A stretch of 64,000 nucleotides of DNA. Source: Litchfieldella rifensis (lineage in GTDB: Bacteria; Pseudomonadota; Gammaproteobacteria; Pseudomonadales; Halomonadaceae). The stretch spans positions 1 through 64,000 of the forward strand of contig NZ_JBHRUG010000031.1 in the NCBI RefSeq assembly GCF_042646605.1. Direction: 5' to 3'. A program made the translations under genes and the position numbers. Positions 24,947-33,342 of the stretch are shown in pieces (the stretch's first letter is position 1; each line of letters begins with the position of its first letter). The notes under the pieces were generated by a model that worked only from the letters and a program-made list of their open reading frames with translations, was not told where the DNA came from and did no database searches.

Positions 24947-26422
24947 TTAATCTTCCTGATATACCCCGAAGTTGGTCAACCCCTGATCGGCGAGGTGCAG
25001 GGCTTGCATATGACTCATCACGCCTTGTTGGCAGTAGAGCAGGTACTGTCTGTCGCCGGGTAGCGACCTGGCCTTGTCCTGGAGTTCGTAGAAGGGAATT
25101 TCCAGGAGTTCGACATTGGCCACCTCCAGCGGGGTGGCATCGCGCTCATCGGGATGGCGAATGTCGATCACGCTGCAGTTTTCCTGGGCCGCCAGGGCTT
25201 GCGGCGAGTCGATGACCTTGACCTCGTCGAGTGTTGGCAGGCTTCTCTTCGGCAAATCGTCGACACGGGAGACGTCGGCGCTGTCGACTGCGCGGTCTAG
25301 CACCGCGAAATCGAACTCGGCTTCCGCGGCTTCCACGTCGTCGCGGCGTGCCTGGGTGTTGGGGCGCTTGGAAATCACTCCGCAGTATTCGGGCATGTTT
25401 TCGGCGAAATGTGCGGTGTCGATATGCCGGGCTTCATTGATGATGTCCTGCTTGTCGGTGGCGACCAGCGGACGCAGCACCGGACGTTTGGCCACGTCGT
25501 CGATCAGGCCCAGGTTGGTCAGGCTCTGGCTCGAGACCTGAGCGATGGCGTCGCCGGTGACCAGGGCCGGAATCCGTCCTTTGGCGGCGACTCTGCTTGC
25601 CGCACGCAACATCATGCGCTTGAGTACCACGCCCATCAGGCCATCGGGGATCTTGGTGAGGATTTCGTTGACGACGCCGTCGAAGGGCACGGAGATGAAA
25701 TTGACCCGGTGCGAGGCGCTGTAGCGCTGCCACAGGTGGTAGGTGACCTCGCGTACGCCGGCTTCGTGAGCTGGCCCTCCCAGGTTGAAGAACAGGAAGT
25801 GGGTCTTGAGGCCGCGGCGAATCATGCGGTAGGCCGCGACCGAAGAATCGAAGCCGCCGGAAACCAACGCCAGTACGGCACCTTGCGTGCCCAGCGGATA
25901 GCCGCCGAGCCCCGGGCGACGCTGCGTGATCAGGGTCAGCCGACTGCCCTTGAGTTCGAGGGCGACCACCACGTCGGGGTGCTTCAGGTCGACGCGGGCG
26001 TGGGGAGCGTCGCGCAGCAAGACGCTACCCAGGTAGCGCTCCAGGTCTTCGGAGTTGAAGTCATGCTGACCGCGACGTTTGACCCGTACGCAGAAGCGCT
26101 TGTTTTCGATCTGCGGCAGCCACATCGGCAGCAGCCGCTCGGCCGTTTGTGCGAAGGACTGGAACTGGCAGTCCTCGACGGTCAGCACTTCATGGATGCC
26201 GGAGGTGCGTGTCATCACGTCTTCGAGGGTAGCCAGGGTATCCGCGGGCAGGTCGGCGCTGGGAGTGACATAGAGGGCGTCCCAGCCGCCGCCGACACGC
26301 ACGCCGCTGTCGTAGCGGCGCAGGGTGTTGCGGATATTGGTACGCAAGCCGCGCACCATCTGCTGGCGTACGGTGCGAGATTTGATGGTGATTTCCGGGA
26401 AAAGCTTGATCAAATACTTCAT
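24947..26422 (-). CDS. thiI: tRNA 4-thiouridine synthase with rhodanese domain
   Basis: A 491-residue ThiI. It makes s4U at tRNA position 8 and supplies sulphur for the thiazole of thiamine, receiving persulphide from IscS. Order of domains: N-terminal ferredoxin-like domain (MKYLIKLFPEITIKSRTVRQ), THUMP domain to about residue 165, PP-loop ATPase with ALVSGGFDSSVAAY near 185, and a C-terminal rhodanese with active cysteine in LLYCQQGVMSH near 462. The rhodanese extension is as in E. coli. The start at 26422 matches E. coli ThiI; an ATG five codons upstream also exists, and neither has a strong ribosome site. The gene end lies next to a bidirectional hairpin. Confidence 0.97.
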   Translation of the reverse strand: MKYLIKLFPEITIKSRTVRQQMVRGLRTNIRNTLRRYDSGVRVGGGWDALYVTPSADLPADTLATLEDVMTRTSGIHEVLTVEDCQFQSFAQTAERLLPMWLPQIENKRFCVRVKRRGQHDFNSEDLERYLGSVLLRDAPHARVDLKHPDVVVALELKGSRLTLITQRRPGLGGYPLGTQGAVLALVSGGFDSSVAAYRMIRRGLKTHFLFFNLGGPAHEAGVREVTYHLWQRYSASHRVNFISVPFDGVVNEILTKIPDGLMGVVLKRMMLRAASRVAAKGRIPALVTGDAIAQVSSQSLTNLGLIDDVAKRPVLRPLVATDKQDIINEARHIDTAHFAENMPEYCGVISKRPNTQARRDDVEAAEAEFDFAVLDRAVDSADVSRVDDLPKRSLPTLDEVKVIDSPQALAAQENCSVIDIRHPDERDATPLEVANVELLEIPFYELQDKARSLPGDRQYLLYCQQGVMSHMQALHLADQGLTNFGVYQED

Positions 26423-26463
26423 TGAGGTTAAAAACATTTAAAAACAATTGGTTATTATAATAG

Positions 26464-26498
26464 CAACGCCCATCGATCAGAACAATCGATGGGCGTTG
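26464..26498 (-). terminator. Hairpin after YbaK-type gene
   Basis: Fourteen-base arms (CAACGCCCATCGAT and its complement) pair perfectly around a seven-base loop. Its position downstream of the YbaK-type gene and upstream of thiI fits a terminator of the former. The T-run is weak on the minus strand. The exact coordinates may be off by one. Confidence 0.6.
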
Positions 26499-26577
26499 TT
26501 TGTCGTATCGTCAACGCTCAGGCACAGGCGGATGGCTTCGCCGCCTGGCGACGGAAACGGTGCGGGGGGCCGATGAA

Positions 26578-27048
26578 TCACAAATGCCGGCTGAAGTGGC
26601 CGTGCTCGACGCCGCTCATCAAGCGGTTGAATTCGCGTCCGCTCATGTGCACCAGGGTTTCGTGGTCGCCGGCTTCGAAATAGATGTCCGGTTGGTTGCG
26701 CAGTTCGTCGTCGACGAACACCTGCAAGCCATATGCCTGGCCCAGTGGTGTCAAGGCGCCGGGATCGCAGTCATCGAAGCTGCGCTTGACCTCGTCTTCC
26801 GAGGCGAGCCCGATACGTTCGTGGAGCATGCTCGACAGCCTGTCCAAATCCGCTTCGCAGGTGCTGGGTAGCACTGCGACGCGGTAGCCGGATTCACCAT
26901 TGAGCAGTACCGCCTTGGCCAGGTGGTTACCGGCAATGTGCGTCAATTCGGCAATGCGGTTGGCTGTCACTTCGCGGGGATGCTTGATCTCCTCATAGTC
27001 GATGTCTTGCGACCTGAGGTATTCCCGCATCGTCATTGCCATGGCCAT
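26578..27048 (-). CDS. YbaK/ProX-type aminoacyl-tRNA deacylase
   Basis: A 156-residue protein of the YbaK/INS domain family, whose members remove wrongly attached amino acids from tRNA or act as free-standing editing factors. The conserved core is visible: YEEIKHPREVTANRIAELTH near residue 18, the lysine in HLAKAVLLNGESGYRVAVLP near 45, which is the catalytic-lysine position, and the closing DIYFEAGDHETLVHMSGREF. The subgroup cannot be fixed from this alone. AGGAGG lies seven bases before the ATG at 27048. Followed by a strong hairpin. Confidence 0.9.
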   Translation of the reverse strand: MAMAMTMREYLRSQDIDYEEIKHPREVTANRIAELTHIAGNHLAKAVLLNGESGYRVAVLPSTCEADLDRLSSMLHERIGLASEDEVKRSFDDCDPGALTPLGQAYGLQVFVDDELRNQPDIYFEAGDHETLVHMSGREFNRLMSGVEHGHFSRHL

Positions 27049-27180
27049 GACACGTCCTCCTGCGGCCCGAGTGGCCGATATGGTCTCAAACGAGGCATCC
27101 ATGCGGCACTTCTCCCTCGTCTCATAAGAATAGCTGGAGTGCGTGACCTATGCCGCTCGTCACGCTATGGCTTGCGTGGA

Positions 27181-30100
27181 TTATCGTCCCGCGAGCTGAG
27201 TGGCAGGGAGAGGGGGCTGGCATAGACTATGCCGGCCTGGTTGCAGGTACGGCCGCAGGATGGGCTCCATGCCTTTGAGCACCTGTACCGGCAGGGCCGA
27301 GGTGAAGCGGAAGTTGTCCGACTGGCTGCCCGCCACATAGGCGGTCAGCGTGCCGAAGTGGTCCTCGCCCAGGTAGAACACGAAGGTGGCGGTGCGATTG
27401 CGTGCCCGGGAATCGATGACATGACCGGAACGAGTGACGGTCTCGATGCGGTTGTCACCGGTACCGGTCTTGCCGCCCAGCGTCAGCGGGGTGCCGTCTT
27501 CCAGCGTGAAGCTGCCTTGCAGGCGTCGCGCGGTGCCACCATCGACGACTTGCGACAGGGCGTCGCGCAGTACCTGGGCGACTTCCGGTGCCATTGCCCG
27601 GCTGCCGCGTGGGACGTCATGGACGAAACGGGTATCGTAGGGCGTGTCCTCCGCGAAGTGCAGGCTGTCGATGCGCAGCGTGGGCAGGCGTATGCCGTCG
27701 TTCAGGATGATGCCCATCAATTCGGCCAGGGCGGCCGGCCGGTCGCCGGAACTGCCGACGGCGGTCGCCAGCGACGGGACCAGATGCTCGAAGGGATAGC
27801 CCAGGCGTTCCCAGCGCTGCTGGATATCGAGGAAGGCCTCGACCTCGAGCATGGTGCGGATGCGCACATCCCGGGCACTGCGGTGGCGAGTCCGGAACAG
27901 CCAGCCGTAGACCTCCTGGCGCTCGTCCAGGCTGGCGTTGGCGGCTTCCTGGAAGTCCGCCTCGGGGTGCTCCAGCAGATAGCCGAGCAGCCATAGCTCC
28001 AGCGGGTGCACACGGGCAATATAGCCTTGATCGGAAAGGTCGAAGGCACCTGGCCCATAGCTTCGGTAGAGCTCGTCGATGCGCTTGTCGCCGAGACGTT
28101 CCTGAGGCAATCGCTGTCTGAGGAAGGTGGCGAATTCCTCACGGTCGGCATCCGGCATCAGGTAGCGATGCACGGCGGCGAGACGCACTTGGGTGGTGCG
28201 CAAGCCATCGAGGAAGATAGCGAGACGTTCCGAATTGTCCTTGTCCTGATACTTGCGCCAGAAGCGCAGTAGAAACACGCGCCCTTCACGATCGGCGAAG
28301 CGGCGCAGGTATTCCATGCGACGCGGGTCCTGGTCGTCCTCGAGCAATTGGGCGCGGTTGACATTCTGGTAAGTACTGTAGCGCACCAGATCACGCAGCA
28401 GTCGCACGAAGGGCAGGTTGATCGATTCGCGCAGGGCTTCGTTCAAGGTTGGATGACGGCCGTTGTCCTCGCGGCGGAAGTTGCTGAAGGTGTGTCGCCC
28501 ACCGCCGGTGAAGAAGGCCTCGTGAGGGCTTGCCGAGTAGCGGCGCTCCATGGCGGCCTCGAGCAGCGTCGTCAGGGGGATGTCCGGGGTGGTGATCAGG
28601 GTGTCCAGCACCCAGCGGCTCAGCGTGTCCTGGCGGTCGACCGCGATCTGGCGTAGGTCCTCGACCGGCTTGGCGGCATAGCGCTGGTGCAGTTCGGCGA
28701 TCACTTCCAGGTAGGTGGCGAGCACCCGCAGTTTGGCGGTCGAGCCGAGTTCCAGCTTGCTGCCTTCGTTGATATCGAAGGGCTGGCCGGTGTTGTCGGT
28801 CTGGACCCGGACACGAAAGCCGTCGTCACTACGCTCGAGCAGGGTGAAGCTATAGCGTACCTCGTGGGTCTTTTCCGGGGACAGCAGCCGTTCGCCGAAC
28901 AGGCCGATCTCGTCGGCGAAGTCGGGATCGGCGAGGCGCTGCAGGTAGTCGGTCACCTGCTGTTGCAGCTCGCCGTTCAGGGTAGTGCTGGCGCTGAGGT
29001 CGAGGCGGTCGAGGTCGTAGAACGACAACCCGAGAAGGCTGCCGAGTCGGCTGCGAGCCGTCTGCACGCCCTTGCTGCTGTCAATCCTTGTCAGCGCCGG
29101 GTCCTGAGCGAAATGACGAAACGTCAGTGTTTGCTCCAGGGCGGCATCGCGTAGCGCGGGATCGATCACTTCTGCCTGAGCCAGTAGGCGCAAGTAGCTG
29201 TCGGTGAGCCGTCCCAGTGCCTGACGGCCGCTCGACAAGTAATAGGAGGGACGGCGCTGGGCAATCATCAGGGACACCACCTGACGCAGTGCGAGCCCTT
29301 GTTCCGCCAGTGAACTGTTGCGATTGAACGCCGGTTCCAGCAGCTGGTTGACGGTGTCGAAGTCGGAACCAAACCAGACCCACAACCCGTCGCCGATACC
29401 ATGCACTTCGCCGTAGCCGGGAGCTGCCGACAGGGGGACCGAGTTGAGGTAGTCGAGTGCCACGTCCCGGCGCGCCTGCAGGGTCTCGGGACCTTGCCGG
29501 TAGCTACGCACGCTGGCCGACACCATCTGGCGCAGTTTTTCCATCGCCGACACGGTCAGCCCGTGAGGTGAGTGGCGGTATTTTTCCACTTGGGTGGCCA
29601 GGGTGCTGCCGCCGGCGGCTTGCTCTTGCACATCCAGTGCCTTGCCGACCTGGGTCATGGCGGCCTTGGCGAAGCGAGGCCAGTCCACCGCAGGGTTGGT
29701 GAACGGGTGGGTATCGTCGAGCAGTTCGCGATTCTCGATGAACAGCAAGGCTTGCAGCACCAGCGGTGGAATCGCGTCGAAGTGCGGATAGTGACGCTGT
29801 GGGTGGTGGAAGCGATAGAGCGGCTCGCCGCGACATTCGCTGATGGTCAGCCCGGCTCGGGTCTTCTCCGGATAGGGGGGGAAGAAGCCACGCTGGGTAT
29901 AGTCGAGCAAGGCAGGAGAAAAGCGCGCCTGGCGCTCGACGATGAAGTCGTGGCGTGACAGACGCTCCTGCAAGGCGGGAAGTTGCGTATAGCCAAGGCG
30001 GGTGTCGAAGGGACCGTGCTTGGGGAAGATGAGGCTGTTGCTGGGACCGGGTCCGACACTGAATGTCAGTGTGTCGGCGTAGCGCGAAAACTCATGGGCC

Positions 30101-30297
30101 TGCAGGCGTGACGTACGCGCCTCGGCAACCAGCAGTGTCGCCATGATGGCCGACAGCGATGCCAGCAGCCATAACGTCAAGGCACGCAGGCGAAGACGCG
30201 ATTTCGTTTCGGGAAGCGTAGGCAAAGGCTGTCGCAGTATCTCCTGGTGGGAGAGATCGGGCGCCCTACGCGCTGAAGAATACTCGAATGCGCCCAT
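27181..30297 (-). CDS. Very large PBP1-like bifunctional peptidoglycan synthase
   Basis: A 1038-residue inner-membrane protein. After a cytoplasmic lead there is one membrane segment (LRALTLWLLASLSAIMATLL, about 37-56). A GT51 transglycosylase-like domain follows, with FIENRELLDDTHPF near 190 and GGSTLATQVEKYR near 233 in place of the usual EDxxFxxHxG and GGSTITQQ forms. The transpeptidase domain has the serine motif GSTAKLRVLATY near 520, ESINLPF near 640 and GGKTGTGDN near 965. The gap between the second and third motifs is far longer than in PBP1a/1b, so a large insertion is present. GGAGGG precedes the ATG. Single gene, probably envelope-specific. Activity of the divergent GT51 half is uncertain. 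Confidence 0.88.
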   Translation of the reverse strand: MGAFEYSSARRAPDLSHQEILRQPLPTLPETKSRLRLRALTLWLLASLSAIMATLLVAEARTSRLQAHEFSRYADTLTFSVGPGPSNSLIFPKHGPFDTRLGYTQLPALQERLSRHDFIVERQARFSPALLDYTQRGFFPPYPEKTRAGLTISECRGEPLYRFHHPQRHYPHFDAIPPLVLQALLFIENRELLDDTHPFTNPAVDWPRFAKAAMTQVGKALDVQEQAAGGSTLATQVEKYRHSPHGLTVSAMEKLRQMVSASVRSYRQGPETLQARRDVALDYLNSVPLSAAPGYGEVHGIGDGLWVWFGSDFDTVNQLLEPAFNRNSSLAEQGLALRQVVSLMIAQRRPSYYLSSGRQALGRLTDSYLRLLAQAEVIDPALRDAALEQTLTFRHFAQDPALTRIDSSKGVQTARSRLGSLLGLSFYDLDRLDLSASTTLNGELQQQVTDYLQRLADPDFADEIGLFGERLLSPEKTHEVRYSFTLLERSDDGFRVRVQTDNTGQPFDINEGSKLELGSTAKLRVLATYLEVIAELHQRYAAKPVEDLRQIAVDRQDTLSRWVLDTLITTPDIPLTTLLEAAMERRYSASPHEAFFTGGGRHTFSNFRREDNGRHPTLNEALRESINLPFVRLLRDLVRYSTYQNVNRAQLLEDDQDPRRMEYLRRFADREGRVFLLRFWRKYQDKDNSERLAIFLDGLRTTQVRLAAVHRYLMPDADREEFATFLRQRLPQERLGDKRIDELYRSYGPGAFDLSDQGYIARVHPLELWLLGYLLEHPEADFQEAANASLDERQEVYGWLFRTRHRSARDVRIRTMLEVEAFLDIQQRWERLGYPFEHLVPSLATAVGSSGDRPAALAELMGIILNDGIRLPTLRIDSLHFAEDTPYDTRFVHDVPRGSRAMAPEVAQVLRDALSQVVDGGTARRLQGSFTLEDGTPLTLGGKTGTGDNRIETVTRSGHVIDSRARNRTATFVFYLGEDHFGTLTAYVAGSQSDNFRFTSALPVQVLKGMEPILRPYLQPGRHSLCQPPLPATQLAGR

Positions 30298-30401
30298 ACG
30301 CCACCCTCCAGCGCGGCTCCCACCATGACTCTCTAATTAAAGAGTAGCCGGGTGAGGCGGAAAGGGTGAGGGGGCCAGAATAATTTCTTTCCACGGTTTC
30401 T

Positions 30402-30824
30402 TTACACGCTCGGGTGACTTTCCCGCCCTGCCACTTGTTCGATCCAGTCATTGAGATTGTAGTAGTTGGTGACACGAGCCACCTTGCCATGACGGATGTC
30501 GAAGAAGGCGCCGGCAGGCAGTTCATAGGTCTGTCCCGCGGCCGGGGGCAGGCCCTCGTCGGTGGCCAGGTATTCACCGTGGACCACGAACTCAGCGGCA
30601 CCGCGGCTGCCATCGGCGTTGACCATGATCACCATGTCGCTCAGCCGCTCCCGGTAGCAGTGGTTCATATGGGCCATGAAGTCGGCGAAGGCGGCCTTGC
30701 CGATCTGGCGTTCGCCCTGGTTGATGTCGTGGACCACTTCGTCATCGAGCAGGGCGAGGAACGTGTCCATGTCACCGGCATTGAAGGCCGTGTAATAAGC
30801 TTGGATCAGGTCATGGGAGGTCAT
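30402..30824 (-). CDS. SnoaL-like/ketosteroid-isomerase-type NTF2-fold protein
   Basis: A 140-residue NTF2-fold protein. The N-terminal helix (LIQAYYTAFNAGDMDTFLALL), the strand HDINQGERQIGKAAFADFM and the end AGAFFDIRHGKVARVTNYYN show the SnoaL-like pattern, in which a histidine/aspartate pair can act in acid-base chemistry. No substrate can be given. The ATG at 30824 has AAGGAAGG about ten bases upstream; an ATG eight codons earlier is possible. Transcribed away from the acyltransferase gene. Confidence 0.85.
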   Translation of the reverse strand: MTSHDLIQAYYTAFNAGDMDTFLALLDDEVVHDINQGERQIGKAAFADFMAHMNHCYRERLSDMVIMVNADGSRGAAEFVVHGEYLATDEGLPPAAGQTYELPAGAFFDIRHGKVARVTNYYNLNDWIEQVAGRESHPSV

Positions 30825-31086
30825 CGCAGTATCGCCTTCCTTTATCATGGGTTGGACTCATGGTAGGACAAATCCGGCGAGGCAGGCTTGCCCCGTTGCG
30901 GCGTCGGAATCCTCCATGGCGTCCGTCGACCCTTTATCTCTTTTGACTCGGCTACGCTGGTACGGGAATTCTCGCAAAACCATCGAGCGATGGTACCCAC
31001 AATCCTCTCTAGGCATAATCTCTGGATCGAGGAGCCCTATTTCCCGCCACAGTGGAAGGGACGGGGCAAGGCAGGGATGACATGGC

Positions 31087-32226
31087 ATGGCAGAGCTTCA
31101 GGCGGGACGTGGTGGCCTACTTCTGACGACCCTGAGGGCTCGGCCCCACTTGCCAACCGGAGGAGGGCGAATCGAGGCCATCGATCTGGCCCGGGGGATT
31201 GCCATTGCCTTGATGATCCTGAGCCATGGCGTATCCGGCCTGCTGGGCATTCGCCAGGTTCCCGACTGGGGCATGGTGCCGATTCATCTGATCACCAAGT
31301 TCTCGTCATCGTTGTTCATCATGGTGTTCGGCATCGCCCTGGCAGTGGCCTTCCTGCCCTATACCGAGACGGAGGGCTGGCCTCGGCGACGGCGGAAACT
31401 GCTGCTGCGGGCGCTGGTGGTGTTGTTCTGGTACAAGCTGTTGACCATCGTCGAGATGCTGCCGGTCTACGAGCCCCAGGATATCGTCGATACGCTGCTG
31501 TATCGGCGTTTCCCGATCTGGGTGGAGATCCTCGGTTTCTACGCCATCGCCTTGCTGTGGGTGCCATTCGTTCTGCCGCTGTGGAAGCGTGCCCCACTGT
31601 GGCTGCGTCTGGCCAGCCCACTATTGATGGCGTTGGTGGCCTACCTGGTGGGCCGTTATGGCCCTTTCGGCGACAATGAACCGCTGCAGGCGATCCTGAT
31701 CGAGCATGAAGACCACTACACCTGGGGCCAGTTGAGCCGCGGGCCGCTGGTGCTGGTGGGCTTGCTGATCGGTGAGTGGGTCTTGCGTTGCTATCGACAG
31801 CCCGAGGCGCGACAGCGGTTGGTCGCGTGGCTGGCGTTCGCTGGTGGCGCCTCGCTATTGGTCTTCCTGGTCCTGGCGTTGCCCTCTCTCGAGGAGCAAC
31901 TGGAGGCGGTGGCGAGTAATGTCGGCAAACATCCGCCGGCGCCGATGTTCATGCTGTTCAGTGTCGGTGGGGCGCTGCTGATATTGGCCACGGTGCTGCT
32001 TGGCGGCGAACGCCTGGCGGCCTGGCTGCGTCCGGTCACCCTGGTCGGGTCGGATGCGCTCAAGGCATTCGTCTTCCATATCGTGGTGATCTTTCTGGTC
32101 ATGCGCTACTTGCTTGGATATTGGCAGGTCTTCAGCTACCCGCAGGTACTGGGATTCAGCCTGGCATTGATCCTGGCCACGGGGCTGTGGGTCGGGCTGA
32201 CCGCTTGGATACGGGTTCGTTCATGA
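31087..32226 (+). CDS. Multi-pass membrane acyltransferase-like protein (HGSNAT/DUF1624 type)
   Basis: A 379-residue polytopic membrane protein with about ten hydrophobic segments. It starts with RIEAIDLARGIAIALMILSH near residue 28, a signature shared by the heparan-alpha-glucosaminide acetyltransferase (DUF1624) and related acyltransferase families, in which the histidine is important. The membrane part continues to VFHIVVIFLVMRYLLG. It may transfer an acyl group to an extracytoplasmic sugar. Its last codons overlap the ATG of the beta-lactamase-like gene (ATGA), so the two are translationally coupled and probably work on the same envelope material. Substrate unknown. Confidence 0.78.
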   Translation: MAELQAGRGGLLLTTLRARPHLPTGGGRIEAIDLARGIAIALMILSHGVSGLLGIRQVPDWGMVPIHLITKFSSSLFIMVFGIALAVAFLPYTETEGWPRRRRKLLLRALVVLFWYKLLTIVEMLPVYEPQDIVDTLLYRRFPIWVEILGFYAIALLWVPFVLPLWKRAPLWLRLASPLLMALVAYLVGRYGPFGDNEPLQAILIEHEDHYTWGQLSRGPLVLVGLLIGEWVLRCYRQPEARQRLVAWLAFAGGASLLVFLVLALPSLEEQLEAVASNVGKHPPAPMFMLFSVGGALLILATVLLGGERLAAWLRPVTLVGSDALKAFVFHIVVIFLVMRYLLGYWQVFSYPQVLGFSLALILATGLWVGLTAWIRVRS

Positions 32227-33296
32227 TGGCGAGGCCATGGCGCGTGGCGGCGCTGGTGGTGGGGTTGATCCTGCCCATGGTGGCCACTGCCACGTCTTCG
32301 CCGTCTTCCCCAGGGTGGCGTGAAGCCCTGCGTCAGCGCTTGGAGGCGTTGGCAGCCGATCATCCCGGGGAACTGGGCGTTTACGTCAAGGATATGCACA
32401 GCGGCGAGACGCTGTCCTTTCGCGGCGACGAGGTGTGGTACCTGGCGTCATTGATCAAGGTACCAGTGGCCATCGCGGTACTGCGCGAGGTCGAGCGGGG
32501 AGAACTGGCGCTGGATTCGACGCTGCGCCTGGAAGTGGCCGACTATGTGGATGGCGCCGGCGATACCAACTGGCAGCCACCGGGAAGCGAGTTGCGCATC
32601 GACTTTCTGCTCGAGCAGATGCTGACCGCCAGCGACAACACCGCTGCCGACATGCTGATGCGCCATGTCGGCCTCGTGGAGATCAACCGCCTTGTCCAGG
32701 CGCTGGTGCCGGAAGGCCTCGGCCCCATTTCCACGCTGATCGATGTGCGCCACCACGTCTACCGCCATCTGCACCCTCGTGCCTTCGAGCTCGACGGCAT
32801 GGATTTCATCACCTTGCAGAAGGCCGCCGATGATCGGCAGCGGGTGGAGACCTTCCGCGAATTGTTGGGACTCCGCCGGGAGGAGTTGCAAATCGAGGAT
32901 CTGGATAGTGCCTTCGCCGCCTACTATACCTCGCATCTCAATGCCGGCTGGTTGAGTGCCTACGGCCGGCTGCTCGAGGCGCTGGTCGAAGGGCGGGCAT
33001 TATCGGCCGACGCCACGGCTTATCTTCTCGCGACGATGCGCCGAACCACCACCGGCGAGGCGCGGCTAAAGGCGGGGCTGCCATCCGATGTGGGGCTGGC
33101 GCACAAGACAGGGACACAACATCGTCGTGCCTGCGATGCCGGCATCGCCGAGCGGGGACGAGGAGCCGCCGCGCGCCGGGTGATCATCGTGGCCTGTGCC
33201 CGCGGCAGCCTGTCGACGCCGCAATCGGAAGCGTTACTGGCAGCGGTGGGGGCCGCGGTCGCCGCTTCCGGGGTGCTGGAGCCAGATCTTCGTTGA
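32223..33296 (+). CDS. Class A beta-lactamase-like exported serine hydrolase
   Basis: A 357-residue protein with a signal peptide (VAALVVGLILPMVATATS, residues 7-24). The serine-penicilloyl fold motifs are all present: YLASLIKVPVAI near residue 77 (S-x-x-K), TASDNTAADML near 137 (SDN) and LAHKTGTQHRRACDAGI near 297 (KTG). The glutamate of the class A omega loop is not obvious, and the chain is longer than a standard class A enzyme, so a cell-wall or ester hydrolase is as likely as antibiotic resistance. The start ATG overlaps the stop of the membrane acyltransferase, implying coupled translation and related function. Confidence 0.85.
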   Translation: MMARPWRVAALVVGLILPMVATATSSPSSPGWREALRQRLEALAADHPGELGVYVKDMHSGETLSFRGDEVWYLASLIKVPVAIAVLREVERGELALDSTLRLEVADYVDGAGDTNWQPPGSELRIDFLLEQMLTASDNTAADMLMRHVGLVEINRLVQALVPEGLGPISTLIDVRHHVYRHLHPRAFELDGMDFITLQKAADDRQRVETFRELLGLRREELQIEDLDSAFAAYYTSHLNAGWLSAYGRLLEALVEGRALSADATAYLLATMRRTTTGEARLKAGLPSDVGLAHKTGTQHRRACDAGIAERGRGAAARRVIIVACARGSLSTPQSEALLAAVGAAVAASGVLEPDLR

Positions 33297-33342
33297 TGTC
33301 TGCTACACAAGAACCGGTCGAGCATTTTCCAAGGAGGGAGAA

